Notes: a model not told the origin generated them from the sequence alone. Positions 39,904 to 51,065 are shown, numbered from the stretch's first letter. The stretch: DNA of 64,000 bases from Cladocopium goreaui (GCA_947184155.2 CAMXCT020001013.1:62001-126000), one strand, 5' to 3'. Numbers and translations: made by a program.

Positions 39904-40329
39904 ATGTTTGACCAAACCAGGACTTGTCATGAACATCTCTGTCCTGAGCTGATCTGCGGATAACCAGTGTCTCTTTTCCACGATGGATGGTCCCTTGATG
40001 CCGGAAACCTCTGCTCGATAAAAATCGACTAGCCAAAAACATGCCGCACATTTATTCAACGATTTTTTGTAGGGATTGTTACTGTTTTTCCATCTACTAT
40101 AGGGGCTTTCCATGCAGGGGCTTACCAGTAACATAGTTGCAAAGTTTCCAAACCAAGACCAAGTCGATGGATGACGACAACTGTACCCGAGCATGCATGC
40201 CCCATTCACAAGATCCATTAAGATAACCGCATATTCATCCAGAGGATTATAACCATAGATTGCCATAGTACTTGGAAATGATCTAACTTCCTTTTTTTTT
40301 AATCCCAATGTGATACCCAAATTGTCTTA

Positions 40330-40466
40330 AATACCAAGACAGTCCATGTGATATTCCAAAACTTGGTGAAGCCAATGGGGATCTATTTTTGAATCCAACA
40401 GAAATCCCGTCACATCAGCCATTGACTCCTCGAATTCAAGGGCGTGGTTTCTGTACACTGTACATC
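40330..40466 (-). CDS. exon-like block, FEESMADVTGFLLDSKIDPH
   Basis: After a GCTCAG acceptor: CTVYRNHALEFEESMADVTG, FLLDSKIDPHWLHQVLEYHM, DCLGI, stop TAA. The F-L-x-x-x-x-I-x-x-x-L-x-x-x-V-x-x-Y pattern resembles the C-linker helices of cyclic-nucleotide/voltage-gated channels, but this is only a resemblance. Confidence 0.35.
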
Positions 40467-40810
40467 TGAGCATCCAAGTTGGCCAAGTTGACCAAGTTGA
40501 CATCCGAAACACCACAAAAACCCAAGTTATAGCCATATGACTGGGGGAATAACCCAAACATATTTGATGGAATAGTTGGGAATAGTACCTATATATTTGG
40601 GGGAATAAACATATGACTGGGGGGAGTAACCCAACTATTTGAAGGGTACCTATAAAAAGGCTTCGGAGTTTTGACTCATAGCCACGATGCTCAGTCAGAC
40701 TGATCCGCATCCAGAAATGAGCAGTGATCACAACGCTGGTAAAATGGGAATTTTTTATATGATATCATGGGAAATGTGGATATGATGCAAATAGATGTGT
40801 ATGTAAAATG

Positions 40811-40880
40811 ATATTGATATTGATATTGATATTGATATATGTATATATAATGTCATTCCAGTATATGTATATATATATAT
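40811..40880. repeat. GATATT tandem repeat and (TA)n
   Basis: Five units of TGATAT followed by ATGTATATATAA and a second TA run. Confidence 0.85.
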
Positions 40881-41883
40881 TTATGGGGGTTGTGACGGGA
40901 TATACTGGACAGAATGGGGATATTATAACCAACAAATGGACACCTATTGGAGAACCCATAAAGAATGGTTGGTTAGTTCAGAACGGGATTGTCACTTCAT
41001 GGATTGTGATACTTCTCAATATATTATATTGTTTAGTGTAACCTCGGAACCGACTATCATCAACAAGGGACATTTCAACACTCAAACGGTGAACACATGT
41101 GAAAACTCGTCGGACTTCAAAGATTGGTTGTAGATTGGTCGTTTCCTAAGCGTCAACTCAACCGGATGCTCCAAAATGGGCGCCACCTTGACGGCTGAAG
41201 GGAAAGCAATCTGCAGGGACAATCGATTGCATAGGAATTTATGGACTATAATGGGGATACATGGGATACAATATCACTTAGAACTCATCAACTCCAAATT
41301 CACAAAAAAAATGGATTGATTTGGGATGTGTCTGAAAATGGATGCAATAAATTGTGATTCAACATAATTGAACCCCGTTTTTTCTATCCAATGATGGCCA
41401 TTTTTTCGGGAAAAAATGGTAGGAACATGCAGTGGATGGCATGGGATTCCCACAGTGGGCCCTGCAGAAAGTGTGTTTTTTACCCCCAGATTTTCTGAAC
41501 ATGAAAATGGGGTATCTGCATCAAGTGAATCTGGTCTGAAATTCCAGATTTTCTGAAAAGACAGTCTGCCCAAAATCTCAGATCAACTGAAACTGGGACA
41601 GGAAAAACACGGTAACGGCAAATCGATGATCTGCAGGACATAAATTTCACTTGGGTGGCTTCGACTAAGTGAATAAAAAGGACAACCACCTGCACGAAAC
41701 ATCAGGAAGCAGTAAATATGGGAGTCTGTCATCTTTAGTCCGTCGATATAAGGGGTTCCAATGTTGGAATCGAAACTACGAAAATACATCCATTCAAGCA
41801 ACTAAAATGCACGCATGAAACATCATAGAGTCGTCAACCGCAAGGCGGTTTTGGCATTGCTAAGACTCTATACCGTATGACAT

Positions 41884-41986
41884 AACCTCCAGTAAATTAA
41901 AATAACTATGGAAAATATCCATTTTAAATGGGTAAATCAACTAATCATAAATGGTAGTTTTCAATGTTAGACATTACCAGAGGGTA
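41884..41986. mobile_element. M1 element, left end decayed
   Basis: AACCTCCAGTAAATTAAAATA left, GACATTACCAGAGGGTA right. Confidence 0.6.
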
Positions 41987-42060
41987 GACATAAAGATAGC
42001 ATCATCGCAAAGCTTCACAGAAACTTTCCCCCTTGGGCCGTGCAGTGCACAGGCACTGCG

Positions 42061-42152
42061 CTAGCTCGGCGCTTGATCAAACCGCTCAGTGGATGCAACG
42101 GAGTGCATCAAATGTGCCGCAATCCACTCGTCTGTGCCGAAGCGCCGAAGCG
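42061..42152 (-). pseudogene. possible non-LTR reverse-transcriptase scrap
   Basis: After a TGGTTTAG boundary: LRRFGTDEWIAAHLMHSVAS, TERFDQAPS, stop. The L-R-x-x-G-x-x-E-W-I ... M-x-S-V order resembles the segment of LINE reverse transcriptases before the active-site palm, but it is too short to be sure. Could instead be an exon. Confidence 0.25.
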
Positions 42153-42197
42153 CTAAACCAAATGCCATGCCTTACAGAAGTGTTGTACTACTTATAA

Positions 42198-42305
42198 CTG
42201 GTTGGTGGTTTTTCGCCACCCCTCTGAAAAATATGAGTTCGTCAGTTGGGGTTACTATTCCCAACTGAATGGAAAAAGTAAAACATGTTCCAAACCAGCA
42301 ACCAG
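42198..42305. mobile_element. M3 element
   Basis: CTGGTTGGTGGTTTTTCGCC left, CAAACCAGCAACCAG right; flanked by TTATAA on both sides (6 bp). Confidence 0.85.
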
Positions 42306-43048
42306 TTATAATTTATGTAATGAGTTCTATAACCATGAAACGGGGACCCTCAAAATGAACCAGTACAGTAATTGGGTTATGATATCAAATTGCCAGGCGT
42401 TGCCTGATACTAACACCCGTGTTTCAGGGGTGAATGACCTCTTGAAGTCATTGACATATGATTTATATATATATATATTTATTATTATATAATACTCATA
42501 TGGTTATCATTGAAATGTAAACTTGGACGGGTGACTACAAAAAAACTCCAACCTGATAACCCTTTCGCGTAAACATAATCTCTTCTCCCTATTGAAAACT
42601 CCCCCAATTACTAAACATATATAACAATAGGAATGGATTGGCAATTTTGTTTTTTTGGTGGGTTACACTTGCGTTCTTAATTGTGGTAATTGAAAATCAA
42701 TATAACAGGATGGTGAAATAATGGTTTGTACCCCTGTTAATAAAGATGGAATGGTACCAGGTTATTTTTTCTTAGGGTCCCATCTCACACGTTTTAATTT
42801 TTATTTTGATTATTAAGGTTTTCATTGGAGTATTAGGGGAAAGCTTCGAAATCCAGTTTTTGGCAATATCATGCAATATCTTGTATATAGATGTTAAAAA
42901 GAGTTTTAACCAAATTTGAAATCGAGTTTTTTCATTTTTATTGTTAGCGTTTTCATTGGAATATGAGGGGCACCCTGATAGAAAATACCCCTTAACAACA
43001 AAATAGATCAACGTGTTGGCAATTTGGGGTGGTGTTTTAGTATTAGTC

Positions 43049-43143
43049 AATGGATTGGTTTAAGGGAAATCTACAGGAAACCACAGATTTTCCCATTAAA
43101 TATGGGGCTTTCCTGTAATGTTTCCCATAAACCAATCCATTGA
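43049..43143. mobile_element. unclassified inverted-repeat element
   Basis: CAATGGATTGGTTTAAGGGAAA left, TTTCCCATAAACCAATCCATTG right, 95 bp. Confidence 0.75.
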
Positions 43144-43369
43144 ATTAGGGAGCAGAGATTACAAAGTCGATGTGGAAAAAAAATCCATGGTTTCCTGAGG
43201 AAAAACTTTCTCGCCTCATTGAAGATACCAAAAAAAAGTGACAAGTGACCAGGGCCATGGCCAAGATACCCTGAACAAAAAAAAAGGCATTAGCCGGTTG
43301 AAGTTGGTTCAGAAAAACCTATTTATTATGGGAGAATATGGGAGAACTATCAATCACTCACTGCTAGCA

Positions 43370-43425
43370 TCTGCTAACATGTTAATACATGTTAATACAT
43401 GTTTATACATGTTAATACATGTTTA
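43370..43425. repeat. CATGTTAATA tandem repeat
   Basis: Five units of ACATGTTTAATAC / ACATGTTAATAC. Confidence 0.8.
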
Positions 43426-43435
43426 ATGTAAACCA

Positions 43436-43537
43436 TGGATTAATAAACCCCAAGCTGTTTAATTGGGGGGTACCATGACTAAGTATCAGATTATGACTAT
43501 TGGAGGAGTACCTAATTAATAAACCATGGTTTAGCAA
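43436..43537. mobile_element. M8 element, copy 1
   Basis: Shares AGTATCAGATTATGACTATT, GGAGGAGTACC and TTAATAAACCATGG with the reverse complement of 57111-57210; ends TTAATAAACC and GGTTTA are inverted. Confidence 0.65.
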
Positions 43538-43559
43538 AATCCAGGTTTTTTTCCATTAC

Positions 43560-43650
43560 AGCAAAGGATTTTTAGGGAAAATCATCTATAAATGGTCCAT
43601 TTTCATCCATTTTCCATGGCTATGCGGCTATGTTAAATAACCACAGGGTA
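43560..43650. mobile_element. M1b right half
   Basis: AAATCATCTATAAATGG then GGCTATGTTAAATAACCACAGGGTA. Confidence 0.55.
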
Positions 43651-43667
43651 AAAGCACACACTGATGT

Positions 43668-43760
43668 TATCATCTGGTTATTTAACATAGCCATAGAAAA
43701 TCACCATTTTAAATAGGTGAACCATCTATAAATGGGCCATTTTCCATGGCTATGTTAAAA
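43668..43760. mobile_element. M1b element lacking the right end
   Basis: TATCATCTGGTTATTTAAC left, CCATGGCTATGTTAAA right, then unrelated sequence. Confidence 0.65.
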
Positions 43761-43787
43761 ACATGTTCATCCAGTCGGTCTACTCAC

Positions 43788-44003
43788 CGTACCCTTCCAG
43801 CTCTGAAAAATAGCGCGGCACCGACAAATCGCATCCGAATTTTCGTAACAGCCTCTGTCGCGGGTCGTCCACCGTCCAGCACGAGGCGCCAGGTGTGTGT
43901 CTGTCCGTTCAAAGCGAAAACGGGGTCGCAATTTTTCGGCCCGAAGTGAACGGTGTCCGAAGAATACTCTTCAGGGTTTAGAAACGTTGAGGGTGAATGG
44001 GAA
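43788..44003 (-). CDS. exon, NPEEYSSDTVHFGPKNCDPV
   Basis: Open on the minus strand from just beside the M1 copy at 44028 to a GTGAGT donor: FFSHSPSTFLNPEEYSSDTV, HFGPKNCDPVFALNGQTHTW, RLVLDGGRPATEAVTKIRMR, FVGAALFFRAGRVR. The composition and mixed beta-strand-like hydrophobicity are convincingly protein; family not recognised. A CTGTAG acceptor lies near 44010. Likely the next exon after 44131-44239. Confidence 0.55.
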
Positions 44004-44027
44004 AAAAATCTACAGTACATATACAAT

Positions 44028-44130
44028 TACCCTCTGGTAAACTAACATAACTATGGAAATTGGCCCATTTGTAGTTGATCTACCTATTATAAATGGTGAT
44101 TTTCCCTTGTTTGATTATTACCAGAGGGTA
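44028..44130. mobile_element. M1 element between two exons
   Basis: TACCCTCTGGTAAACTAAC left, GATTATTACCAGAGGGTA right, 103 bp. Confidence 0.9.
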
Positions 44131-44239
44131 GGACCCTTCTCTTTTCAAAGTGGTAGTGCAGAGATGAGGCAGGTTCTGCAGAATCAATCCCGCGAAAGGC
44201 AGCTCCTTGGGCGTTGGAGGTGTTGACTTTCTCAAATGA
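44122..44239 (-). CDS. exon bounded by an M2 element on one side and an M1 element on the other
   Basis: Acceptor ACATTGTAG is formed at the end of the M2 copy (44241-44367); the donor TACCCTCTG|GTAATA is the M1 terminus. Two frames are open throughout: HLRKSTPPTPKELPFAGLIL, QNLPHLCTTTLKREGSYPL, and SFEKVNTSNAQGAAFRGIDS, AEPASSLHYHFEKRRVLPS. I favour the first because other M1-ended exons also end YPL, but phase to the next exon is unproven. Confidence 0.5.
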
Positions 44240-44240
44240 C

Positions 44241-44367
44241 TACAATGTGGGGCCCCCAAACGATAGCTAAGTTTGAATGTAACTCCAATAACTATGGTTT
44301 ATTGTACTTATAACTATAGTTAATGGGGTTTATAAACCAACTTATAACTGGGGGGCCCCACATTGTA
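44241..44367. mobile_element. M2 element (GTGGGGCCCC variant)
   Basis: TACAATGTGGGGCCCCCAAA left, GGGGGGCCCCACATTGTA right, a 17-bp near-perfect inverted repeat; interior as other M2 copies. Confidence 0.9.
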
Positions 44368-44454
44368 CAATTGAAAACCAGCTGAAGTGATGAGTGATGG
44401 TACTGTTGGTTTATGTTACCCCCATGAATCAGTAGCGATATATCTGCCACAAAG

Positions 44455-44512
44455 CATAAAGGAGTTGTCTTAGCCAACTTAGAGATAACTGGGGGCACCA
44501 CCTTGTTCCTGT
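44455..44512. mobile_element. M2 right-end fragment
   Basis: AGCCAACTTAGAGATAACTGG then GGGCACCACCTTG. Confidence 0.5.
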
Positions 44513-44544
44513 TAAAGGTCTTACAAACAAAAAAAAACAACCAA

Positions 44545-44748
44545 AAAACGGTCGATTTGCGGCCCCTGGTCAATGCCCCAGCAGTACATCCGAGACCTGA
44601 ACATCTTGCGCTCAGATCTCCGATCCACGAGACACGACTTGATATGGCTGGCGGCTCCCAAGCATGAGCAAATTGCCATGCTGGTCCTAACAAACAAAAT
44701 AAACAGATATCCTGAACATTGGGAAAGCAGTGCCAGCACACTAGATTG
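44545..44748. other. open on both strands, gene uncertain
   Basis: Plus frame QQYIRDLNILRSDLRSTRHD, LIWLAAPKHEQIAMLVLTNK; minus frame CLVDRRSERKMFRSRMYCWG. A TTTGTTAG boundary would suit the minus strand. I cannot decide. Confidence 0.25.
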
Positions 44749-45008
44749 ATGTATAGTGAACACATCAAAACACGTGTATCACATATATATATATATCAAT
44801 AAGTAGCTTTATTTTTATGTTCTGGAATTAAAATCATCATAGTGATTTAATTTTCAACTGGGGGGATCAAACCGTACTAATAGATACGCATGTGTATATT
44901 TTTTGTTAAAAAAATGTGTATATATAAATATGTAATATTTATGTATAATTACTGCATGACAACCATCTTCTGGCAAAACAAACTGATATGGTGAACAACT
45001 TGCTTGCT

Positions 45009-45165
45009 CTAATCCTTTGGGCTGGCGGCATGCTCGGAAGCACGGATGAAGTATTCAGATGCTTGTGACTGCTTTGACATGGTTGAGATTGTCCCAATAA
45101 AACCGCCGTCATTACACAGGATTGGTTCCTTTGAAAGCCAAACAACTCTATTTGTATACAATGTG
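45009..45165 (-). CDS. PAS-domain-like exon end
   Basis: After a TTGGGGAG boundary: TLYTNRVVWLSKEPILCNDG, GFIGTISTMSKQSQASEYFI, RASEHAASPKD, stop. V-W-L-x-x-x-P-I-x-x-x-x-G-x-I-G-x-I is the last two strands of a PAS sensor domain. PAS domains bind ligands or partners in kinases and channels; which protein this is cannot be told. Confidence 0.4.
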
Positions 45166-45890
45166 CCTCCCCAAAGTTGAAAGCTAGTTTGTAATCCCGT
45201 TTAAAGCTGTGTGATATAGTGCTATATATAGATATATTAGATTATACTATATCTATGCACAGACAGAGGCGCCAAGCTTGTTGAAGTCCAGCCACACGAC
45301 GGTTTCATGTGATGCTCAATTTGTGGTGTTGTATTTTAGTTCGTTCAGCCAAGAACAATGGGAACTGAACCAACCAAATGATCAAACAATGGTACAATAA
45401 GTAGTTGATAACAGTTGGATCTAAGTTAGCTAAATTGCAACGCATCACTTCAATCATTCGGCTTTACGGCAGATCTACCGCCCTACAACAAGAATAACTG
45501 GAGGCAACCGCCCTGTTGTGTCAATACCAGCAGGGGTCCCAGGGGTTGGTTTAAATGTCCCAGTTTTCTACGCCGACTCAATAGGGATACAATCTCCAAC
45601 TGATATTTGACAGTGATGTTCAAAGTCCCCCAAAACGGGATAACCATCATTTACCAAGCCCCAAATCACAAACTGGATTCAACAAAAAGCGTGAATCTTC
45701 GCATTGTCGACTTCAAAGGGTCCAAAGGGTCAACCCCCCACATCCAGAATCGACATCCAGAAAATCTCAACCATCTCAACCTGCAGTGTCGGTCGCATCC
45801 GCAAATTTGAAGATACATACATTCCCCACCGGTAACTTGGTCCCTACCAGATTTGAAGCAGGTGTTTAAGGCCCATTAGACTCATTTTCA

Positions 45891-46013
45891 ATGGGAATTC
45901 CAGGATCCTAAAATGGAGGTACGTTAGTACCATTTGTCAGGCCATGTTTTGGGGCTATATCCCCTTACAAAGGCCTATTTTTTATAGGCCAAAAATATAT
46001 GGTAGGTACCGCC
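45891..46013. repeat. dispersed repeat, copy 1 of a direct pair
   Basis: GGGAATTCCAGGATCCTAAA, TGGAGGTACGTTAGTACC ... ATATGGTAGGTACC. Ends resemble inverted TGGAGGTAC/GTACC(T)CCA. Confidence 0.65.
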
Positions 46014-46147
46014 ATTGACATTTAAGTCGCTTTTTGTTAACCACAGCATGGTGATATGACCTCACCTGGTCCCATGGTGCTAAAAAACACACAGCATCAC
46101 ACAGGGCTGGTCATCCTACCATGGAGTTAGCTTCTCAAAAGCCATCA

Positions 46148-46259
46148 CTGGGAATTCCAGGATCCTAAATTGGAGGTACTGTACCATATAAGGCCATATT
46201 TTGTGGGGATATTCCCTTACATAGGCCTTACATAAACCTTATATGGTAAGTACCTCCAA
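46148..46259. repeat. dispersed repeat, copy 2 of a direct pair
   Basis: GGGAATTCCAGGATCCTAAA, TTGGAGGTACTGTACC ... TATATGGTAAGTACCTCCA. Confidence 0.65.
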
Positions 46260-46323
46260 TCAATCGGTTCCTGAGTCATCCATCAGTCTGGGATTCTTCA
46301 AGAAAACTGACGATCAAGTTGGT

Positions 46324-46372
46324 GCGGCTATGGCTATAACGCTATGGCATGCTATGGCATGCTATGGCATTC
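46324..46372. repeat. GCTATGGCAT tandem repeat
   Basis: Four units of GCTATGGCAT preceded by GGCTATGGCTATAAC. Confidence 0.85.
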
Positions 46373-46403
46373 GGGCCACCTGGTGATCAAATCTGCATGC
46401 ATC

Positions 46404-46525
46404 CTACAAAGAGATGCGCGCAGCGCTGACATCTTTGATGCATCTTAAGGATGAATCACGCTCCGAAAAACCGTCCTCCATCAATCCCTTAAACAGCACC
46501 AAGAAATCATGCTTTAGTAGGTGAT
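46404..46525 (-). CDS. exon-like block, VLFKGLMEDGFSERDSSLRC
   Basis: KHDFLVLFKGLMEDGFSERD, SSLRCIKDVSAARIS. Compact acidic/basic mix typical of protein; lies on the minus strand 1.3 kb upstream of the PAS-like block. Splice sites unclear. Confidence 0.35.
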
Positions 46526-47312
46526 ACAAAACACATCTTTGGGACCATAGAATGGTAATCTTTAATGTGAATGCGAGGTGGGATAATTTTGGCTTTGACA
46601 TAGGCGAATCACTCTTGCTCTGTTCTTTCATCAAGACGGGGATTTGGTATATCGGCAAAACACGTCTGTATGAGTGATCCAAGTGATAGATATGTAGAGT
46701 ATGTGTGTGGCGACTGTTTAAAGTAATCCATTCTTCAGAAATCTCAATAAACACATTCATTGTTTACTTGGTACGCTAGTTTCATGGCATGACAACCCAA
46801 AAATTGTACAATGTGGTAACCCACAAACAGCTATCATTTGGAGATGGTTTATACCACCCATTTATGGCAAATTCGGGGATGATTAAATATCATTAAATAG
46901 TATAAGATGGTATCAGGAACATTGATCCCAAGCAAGATCCAAATAACATGTTTACATCATGTTACCATCTAGTCCAAAGACACCAGGCACGCAAAGACAG
47001 CTGCACAAATCTCATCTCTGACGAATGCACTGAATGCGGCTGTGGTCTTGATTAAGACTAAGACCCCCAATTGTGGCATTCGATCACCACCAAAACCAAA
47101 ATATATGGTATCCTAATGTATACGATATATTAAGTAACCTGCAAAAAGATAGAAACAATGACATGAATATATACATTCATATGGTATATGCTCCAGGTAT
47201 GGTATATTTACCTACAAAACTGGGTGATTTCACCATGGGTCGTGGATGTAAAAATGGGAACGCCGCCATCGATCCCCGGAATCCAACGAAAGTATCGTCA
47301 GCCAGATCTATG

Positions 47313-47522
47313 TCTGGTGGGTGGCTGAGTTTCAACCCCTCTGAAATGGTTAATGTATGGTTATTATATGGTTAATGATGGTTAATAATCTGGTTGATGG
47401 TGCGTTTTGTGCCCATCTTGAAAAATCATGGAGTGAGTGAAAGTCAATGGGTTTCGGATGACATGCCTTTTTTACGAAATGGAACATAAAATTCATGTTT
47501 GAAACTTGAAACCACCAATCAG
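47313..47522. mobile_element. M3 element, enlarged
   Basis: CTGGTGGGTGGCTGAGTTTC left, GAAACCACCAATCAG right; interior contains extra GGTTAATG repeats. Confidence 0.6.
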
Positions 47523-47651
47523 TACAGTTCGTGGCCATTGAATCCTATGAAATCACCATTAATTACCATAAATCACCATGAAATCACAATGAAATAACAT
47601 TTCAGTAAATCACCCTACATATCCCTTAAATCACCATTGAATCACCATGAA

Positions 47652-47830
47652 TCATGGACCATCTGAAGACTCCACGCGCCGCGCATCCAGCGACTTGTAA
47701 CGGTCCGACTTTACGGGTCCTACATGGCTTTGTTGAACAAGGAACCAGTGAGGCGTGCTCTCGGTGCACAGAAATTCCGTCCATTCAGTTCCAAAGTCAT
47801 CGGATGGCAGTTGAGCCACCCGTGAAACAA
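47652..47830 (-). CDS. exon-like block, RVAQLPSDDFGTEWTEFLCT
   Basis: RVAQLPSDDFGTEWTEFLCT, ESTPHWFLVQQSHVGPVKSD, RYKSLDARRVESSDG. No stop over 60 codons and GC-rich third positions. Possibly the same gene as the PAS-like block. Not recognised. Confidence 0.4.
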
Positions 47831-47917
47831 GCCATACAAAGTTGGATAGTAACAACCAAAAATGTAGAAACTGGTTGAGAAATGGAGGTTTGAATGGATT
47901 ATCGTACATGATCTATG

Positions 47918-48029
47918 CTGGTTGGTGGTGCAATGTACCCATCTTGAAAAATATGAGTTAGTCAGTTGGGATCATGACATTCCCATATATGAAATGGAAA
48001 AAAAATAACAAATGTTTGAAACCACCAAA
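47918..48029. mobile_element. M3 element
   Basis: CTGGTTGGTGGTGCAATGTA left, GTTTGAAACCACCAAACAT right. Confidence 0.7.
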
Positions 48030-48149
48030 CATATAGAAAAGTATTGATCCATCTGAAAGTCACACATGCCTATATAAATCAAGTAGAGATAGTAACATTC
48101 CCACTAAAATAGTGTTGCATGACTTTTCTATCTTCTTGGGGGTCACTAT

Positions 48150-48192
48150 GTATATATGTATATGTATATATATGTATATATATATATATTTG
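48150..48192. repeat. (TA)n/ATGTAT microsatellite
   Basis: TATATATGTATATGTATATA and TA run. Confidence 0.85.
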
Positions 48193-48384
48193 TGGAATCA
48201 CTTGCGGTTGAACATCTCTACCAAAAAGGGACTTGATAGCATGTCTTGGAAACAGTACATCCAAACAAGTTAAGCCCCCATACGTCCAGCCGTTTTTCTG
48301 GTTGATCATCTCTACCTGTTAGGGGCTCCAATCATGTCAGGCCCCAGCTCGAGCTGACCATACCCCAAACATGCCTTTTGGCTG

Positions 48385-48535
48385 GTATTTTTTTGTGATG
48401 TCGGCAATTCACCAATGATGCATTCCCTCCTCCTCTGACATCGAAACAGAATTTGCGGCGCTTTATATCATGGGGCCCCCTATCAGCGTTGCTACAGGGA
48501 TTGTTCGTTGGTGAAAATTGGAGCATCCGACCGAC
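48385..48535 (-). CDS. exon-like block, DIKRRKFCFDVRGGGNASLV
   Basis: RMLQFSPTNNPCSNADRGPH, DIKRRKFCFDVRGGGNASLV, NCRHHKK. Open minus frame; unrecognised. Confidence 0.3.
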
Positions 48536-48925
48536 CAACTAAGAGGGATAATGATATATAGTTCATCAATGAATTAGGGCTAGCCTATTTTCATAGTTCA
48601 TCAATGATGAGTAGGGATAATAGTTTCATCAATGATGAGTGTTTTGGGTCTTTCATTCATGCTCAGGCTACATGGTCACATGTTGAAAAAACCGCCATGA
48701 AGCCCAATACTCATTGCTGATTGAAGCCCACCTAGGATTTATCAGTCCGAACAGACTTGGAAAGCACTTTATCAGTAAATGAACATAAGATAACATAAGT
48801 AAGGATAATAGGATAGGGAGAGATTTGAAACAATCATCTGCATGTATGACAATATTTACACTACACCAATGACAACACAGTGATGATCAACTTATGACAA
48901 TCTATCACCATCAAGTCGATAATCA

Positions 48926-49043
48926 TACCCTCTTGTTATTTAACATGGCCATGGAAAATTGCCCATTTATAGATGATTTCCCCATTAAAACCTCCATTTA
49001 TAAGGGATTGTCCATTGCTTTTTTTTTCAATAACCAGATAGTA
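48926..49043. mobile_element. M1b element
   Basis: TACCCTCTTGTTATTTAAC left, TCAATAACCAGATAGTA right. Confidence 0.7.
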
Positions 49044-49814
49044 AGTTCATAATCACCACAATGGGTATCAGTGATAATCATTCTTGACGATATCACAACA
49101 ATATCACAAGATCATCACCATAAACATAAACAAAAACTGAGAAGACCCACAATGATACTGACAGATTCCTGTGCTCCGCCTCGCTCTTTCATTGCACAAA
49201 GCCCTGTGCCGAAGCCCAGCGGACGTCGGACGGTCGTTTGGGGGTACAACCACAATTTGTGAAGAGTCTTTACCAGCAATCGTTTGGGACACATCCATTT
49301 CTTGTTGGGTTCAAATGTCTCAAACATGTCGATATCAATTATATTCAATTATAGTATATCAATTCTATTATATATCCTAAAGAGGGGATGTGAGAAGATC
49401 AGTTCAACCTTAGCTCCACTTCATGCCATGCTGGTTTGCTGCATATAGTTTACTTCCAGGATGTGATTCCATTTGCACTTACTACTGGTATCTACTAGTC
49501 ATAGTCAGAGCACATTCACCATGTGCAAAGCAAGAATGACGAAGTTCTTCTCAAACATCATATAATACACGTCATTCATCACACGTCTTATGCTGTGTCT
49601 AGCCGTTGCCTGCTGTCTGATCCTTCACTGTCCTGTTGCAACTTAAAGAGAAGACTGTGGAGTTTTGTTTGCTGCCTGTCAAATCAAACCAACCCCCCAC
49701 CATTTTCAAGATAAAGTATGAGTTCGTCCAAAATAGATACCCCGAAATCCACCATTTTTAGATTGCTAAGGCTGCTAAGGTAACCATGCGGCAACTCTCC
49801 CACTATCAAACACA

Positions 49815-49900
49815 CAGAATTCACAGACTCGTGTCCACGACTTTCAGCAGATTTTTGGGCCCTCTTCCCATCGCCGGCGCCCGGTGCGACCAAGGCACCA
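49815..49900 (-). CDS. exon-like block, LVAPGAGDGKRAQKSAESRG
   Basis: ALVAPGAGDGKRAQKSAESR, GHESVNSVC. Hydrophilic linker-like segment; unrecognised. Confidence 0.35.
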
Positions 49901-50177
49901 ATTTATGTACAGAAATTCGACACCTCGAGGGTGACTCTAATCATCCACACCTGCTGCAAATTTTTCTGGTGCCCCGATGGTGAAAAGGCTGCGAAACGTG
50001 AGGTTGCTAAACATAGGTTGACTGGGGGTCGTTGGTAGATATAACTATTATGATCATGATATATATATATATATCACATTATATGTAACATTATATATCA
50101 TATATTGTATCGATATACTGAATGGATCTTAATGGTGTGCAAGATGATCCGACAAACCTCACCGGGGAGGACACCAC

Positions 50178-50286
50178 CTTGAAGTTGTTCAATCCTTGGA
50201 ATTAGAAGACTGATGTTTGCGTTTACTGTACGATGGTCCGACCAAAATAACATATTCCCTCTGGGAACTTCGAAATTCCGATACAA
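50178..50286 (-). CDS. exon-like block with GTGGTG donor
   Basis: NFEVPRGNMLFWSDHRTVNA, NISLLIPRIEQLQ, then AAG|GTGGTG. Acceptor not certain. Unrecognised. Confidence 0.35.
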
Positions 50287-50683
50287 AACTAATCTATATA
50301 TTCAATACTGGAGTTGTATGGATTTTTGATGGTTTTTATACCACTGCAAATCACACATCACCGCAAATTTACGAATATAGACTGCGGGAAGAGAAATATC
50401 GGTGAAATACCAGGAAGATGAACGAAGATGTGGTTTTTGCCCATCTGAGTCAAATTCTATAGGATTTCAATTACTCCAGGATTGTTCAGTGGTTCCCAAT
50501 TTGGAACCCCAAAATCGTTTTTCACGAGTCTTTCAATCTTCCTACTCCCAACTATTCTTGCTTGTCTTCGCCAGAGTTGACCAAAAATTTCACAACTGTT
50601 TTGCCATGTTTTGCCCACATCCTCAGCAATTGACCCAGTTTTTTTTGGATCTCCGAGCCGTGGGTGAGCTATGGTGAGCTATG

Positions 50684-50772
50684 GTAAGCTACTCTTTTTT
50701 CAACTGTTTCAACATCAAATCGGGGGAGACTTTCGCCAACTTCCTTGCGCAGTGCTCTTCAGCACTCAGCGG
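50684..50772 (-). CDS. exon-like block, VPLSAEEHCARKLAKVSPDL
   Basis: VPLSAEEHCARKLAKVSPDL, MLKQLKKE. Amphipathic helical pattern. Confidence 0.35.
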
Positions 50773-50934
50773 GACCAGGACCATTGCCAATCTTTGAGAA
50801 TCTTCAATTCTGTTTTTTTTTGTTGGTTATCCTCCAGGTTCCATCAAACATTGCTAGAAAATCCTTCATTTGACACCGGAACATGGTGATTTTGTGATTC
50901 AATGGGATATTCACCCTTTTGGTCATTTCACAGT

Positions 50935-51041
50935 TTGCTAGAGAAAATGATAGAAAACCACCAATTTGATCGGTAGATCAGAAAAAAATCATTGAACTAA
51001 ATGGGTGGCTTGTAGTTAAAGGTTAACTTACCAGAGGGTAC
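50935..51041. mobile_element. M1-like element, strongly diverged
   Basis: AGTTTGCTAGAGAAAATG left, GGTTAACTTACCAGAGGGTA right; next to an intact copy at 51066. Confidence 0.4.
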
Positions 51042-51065
51042 ACCACTATAGCCATTATAGATCAT

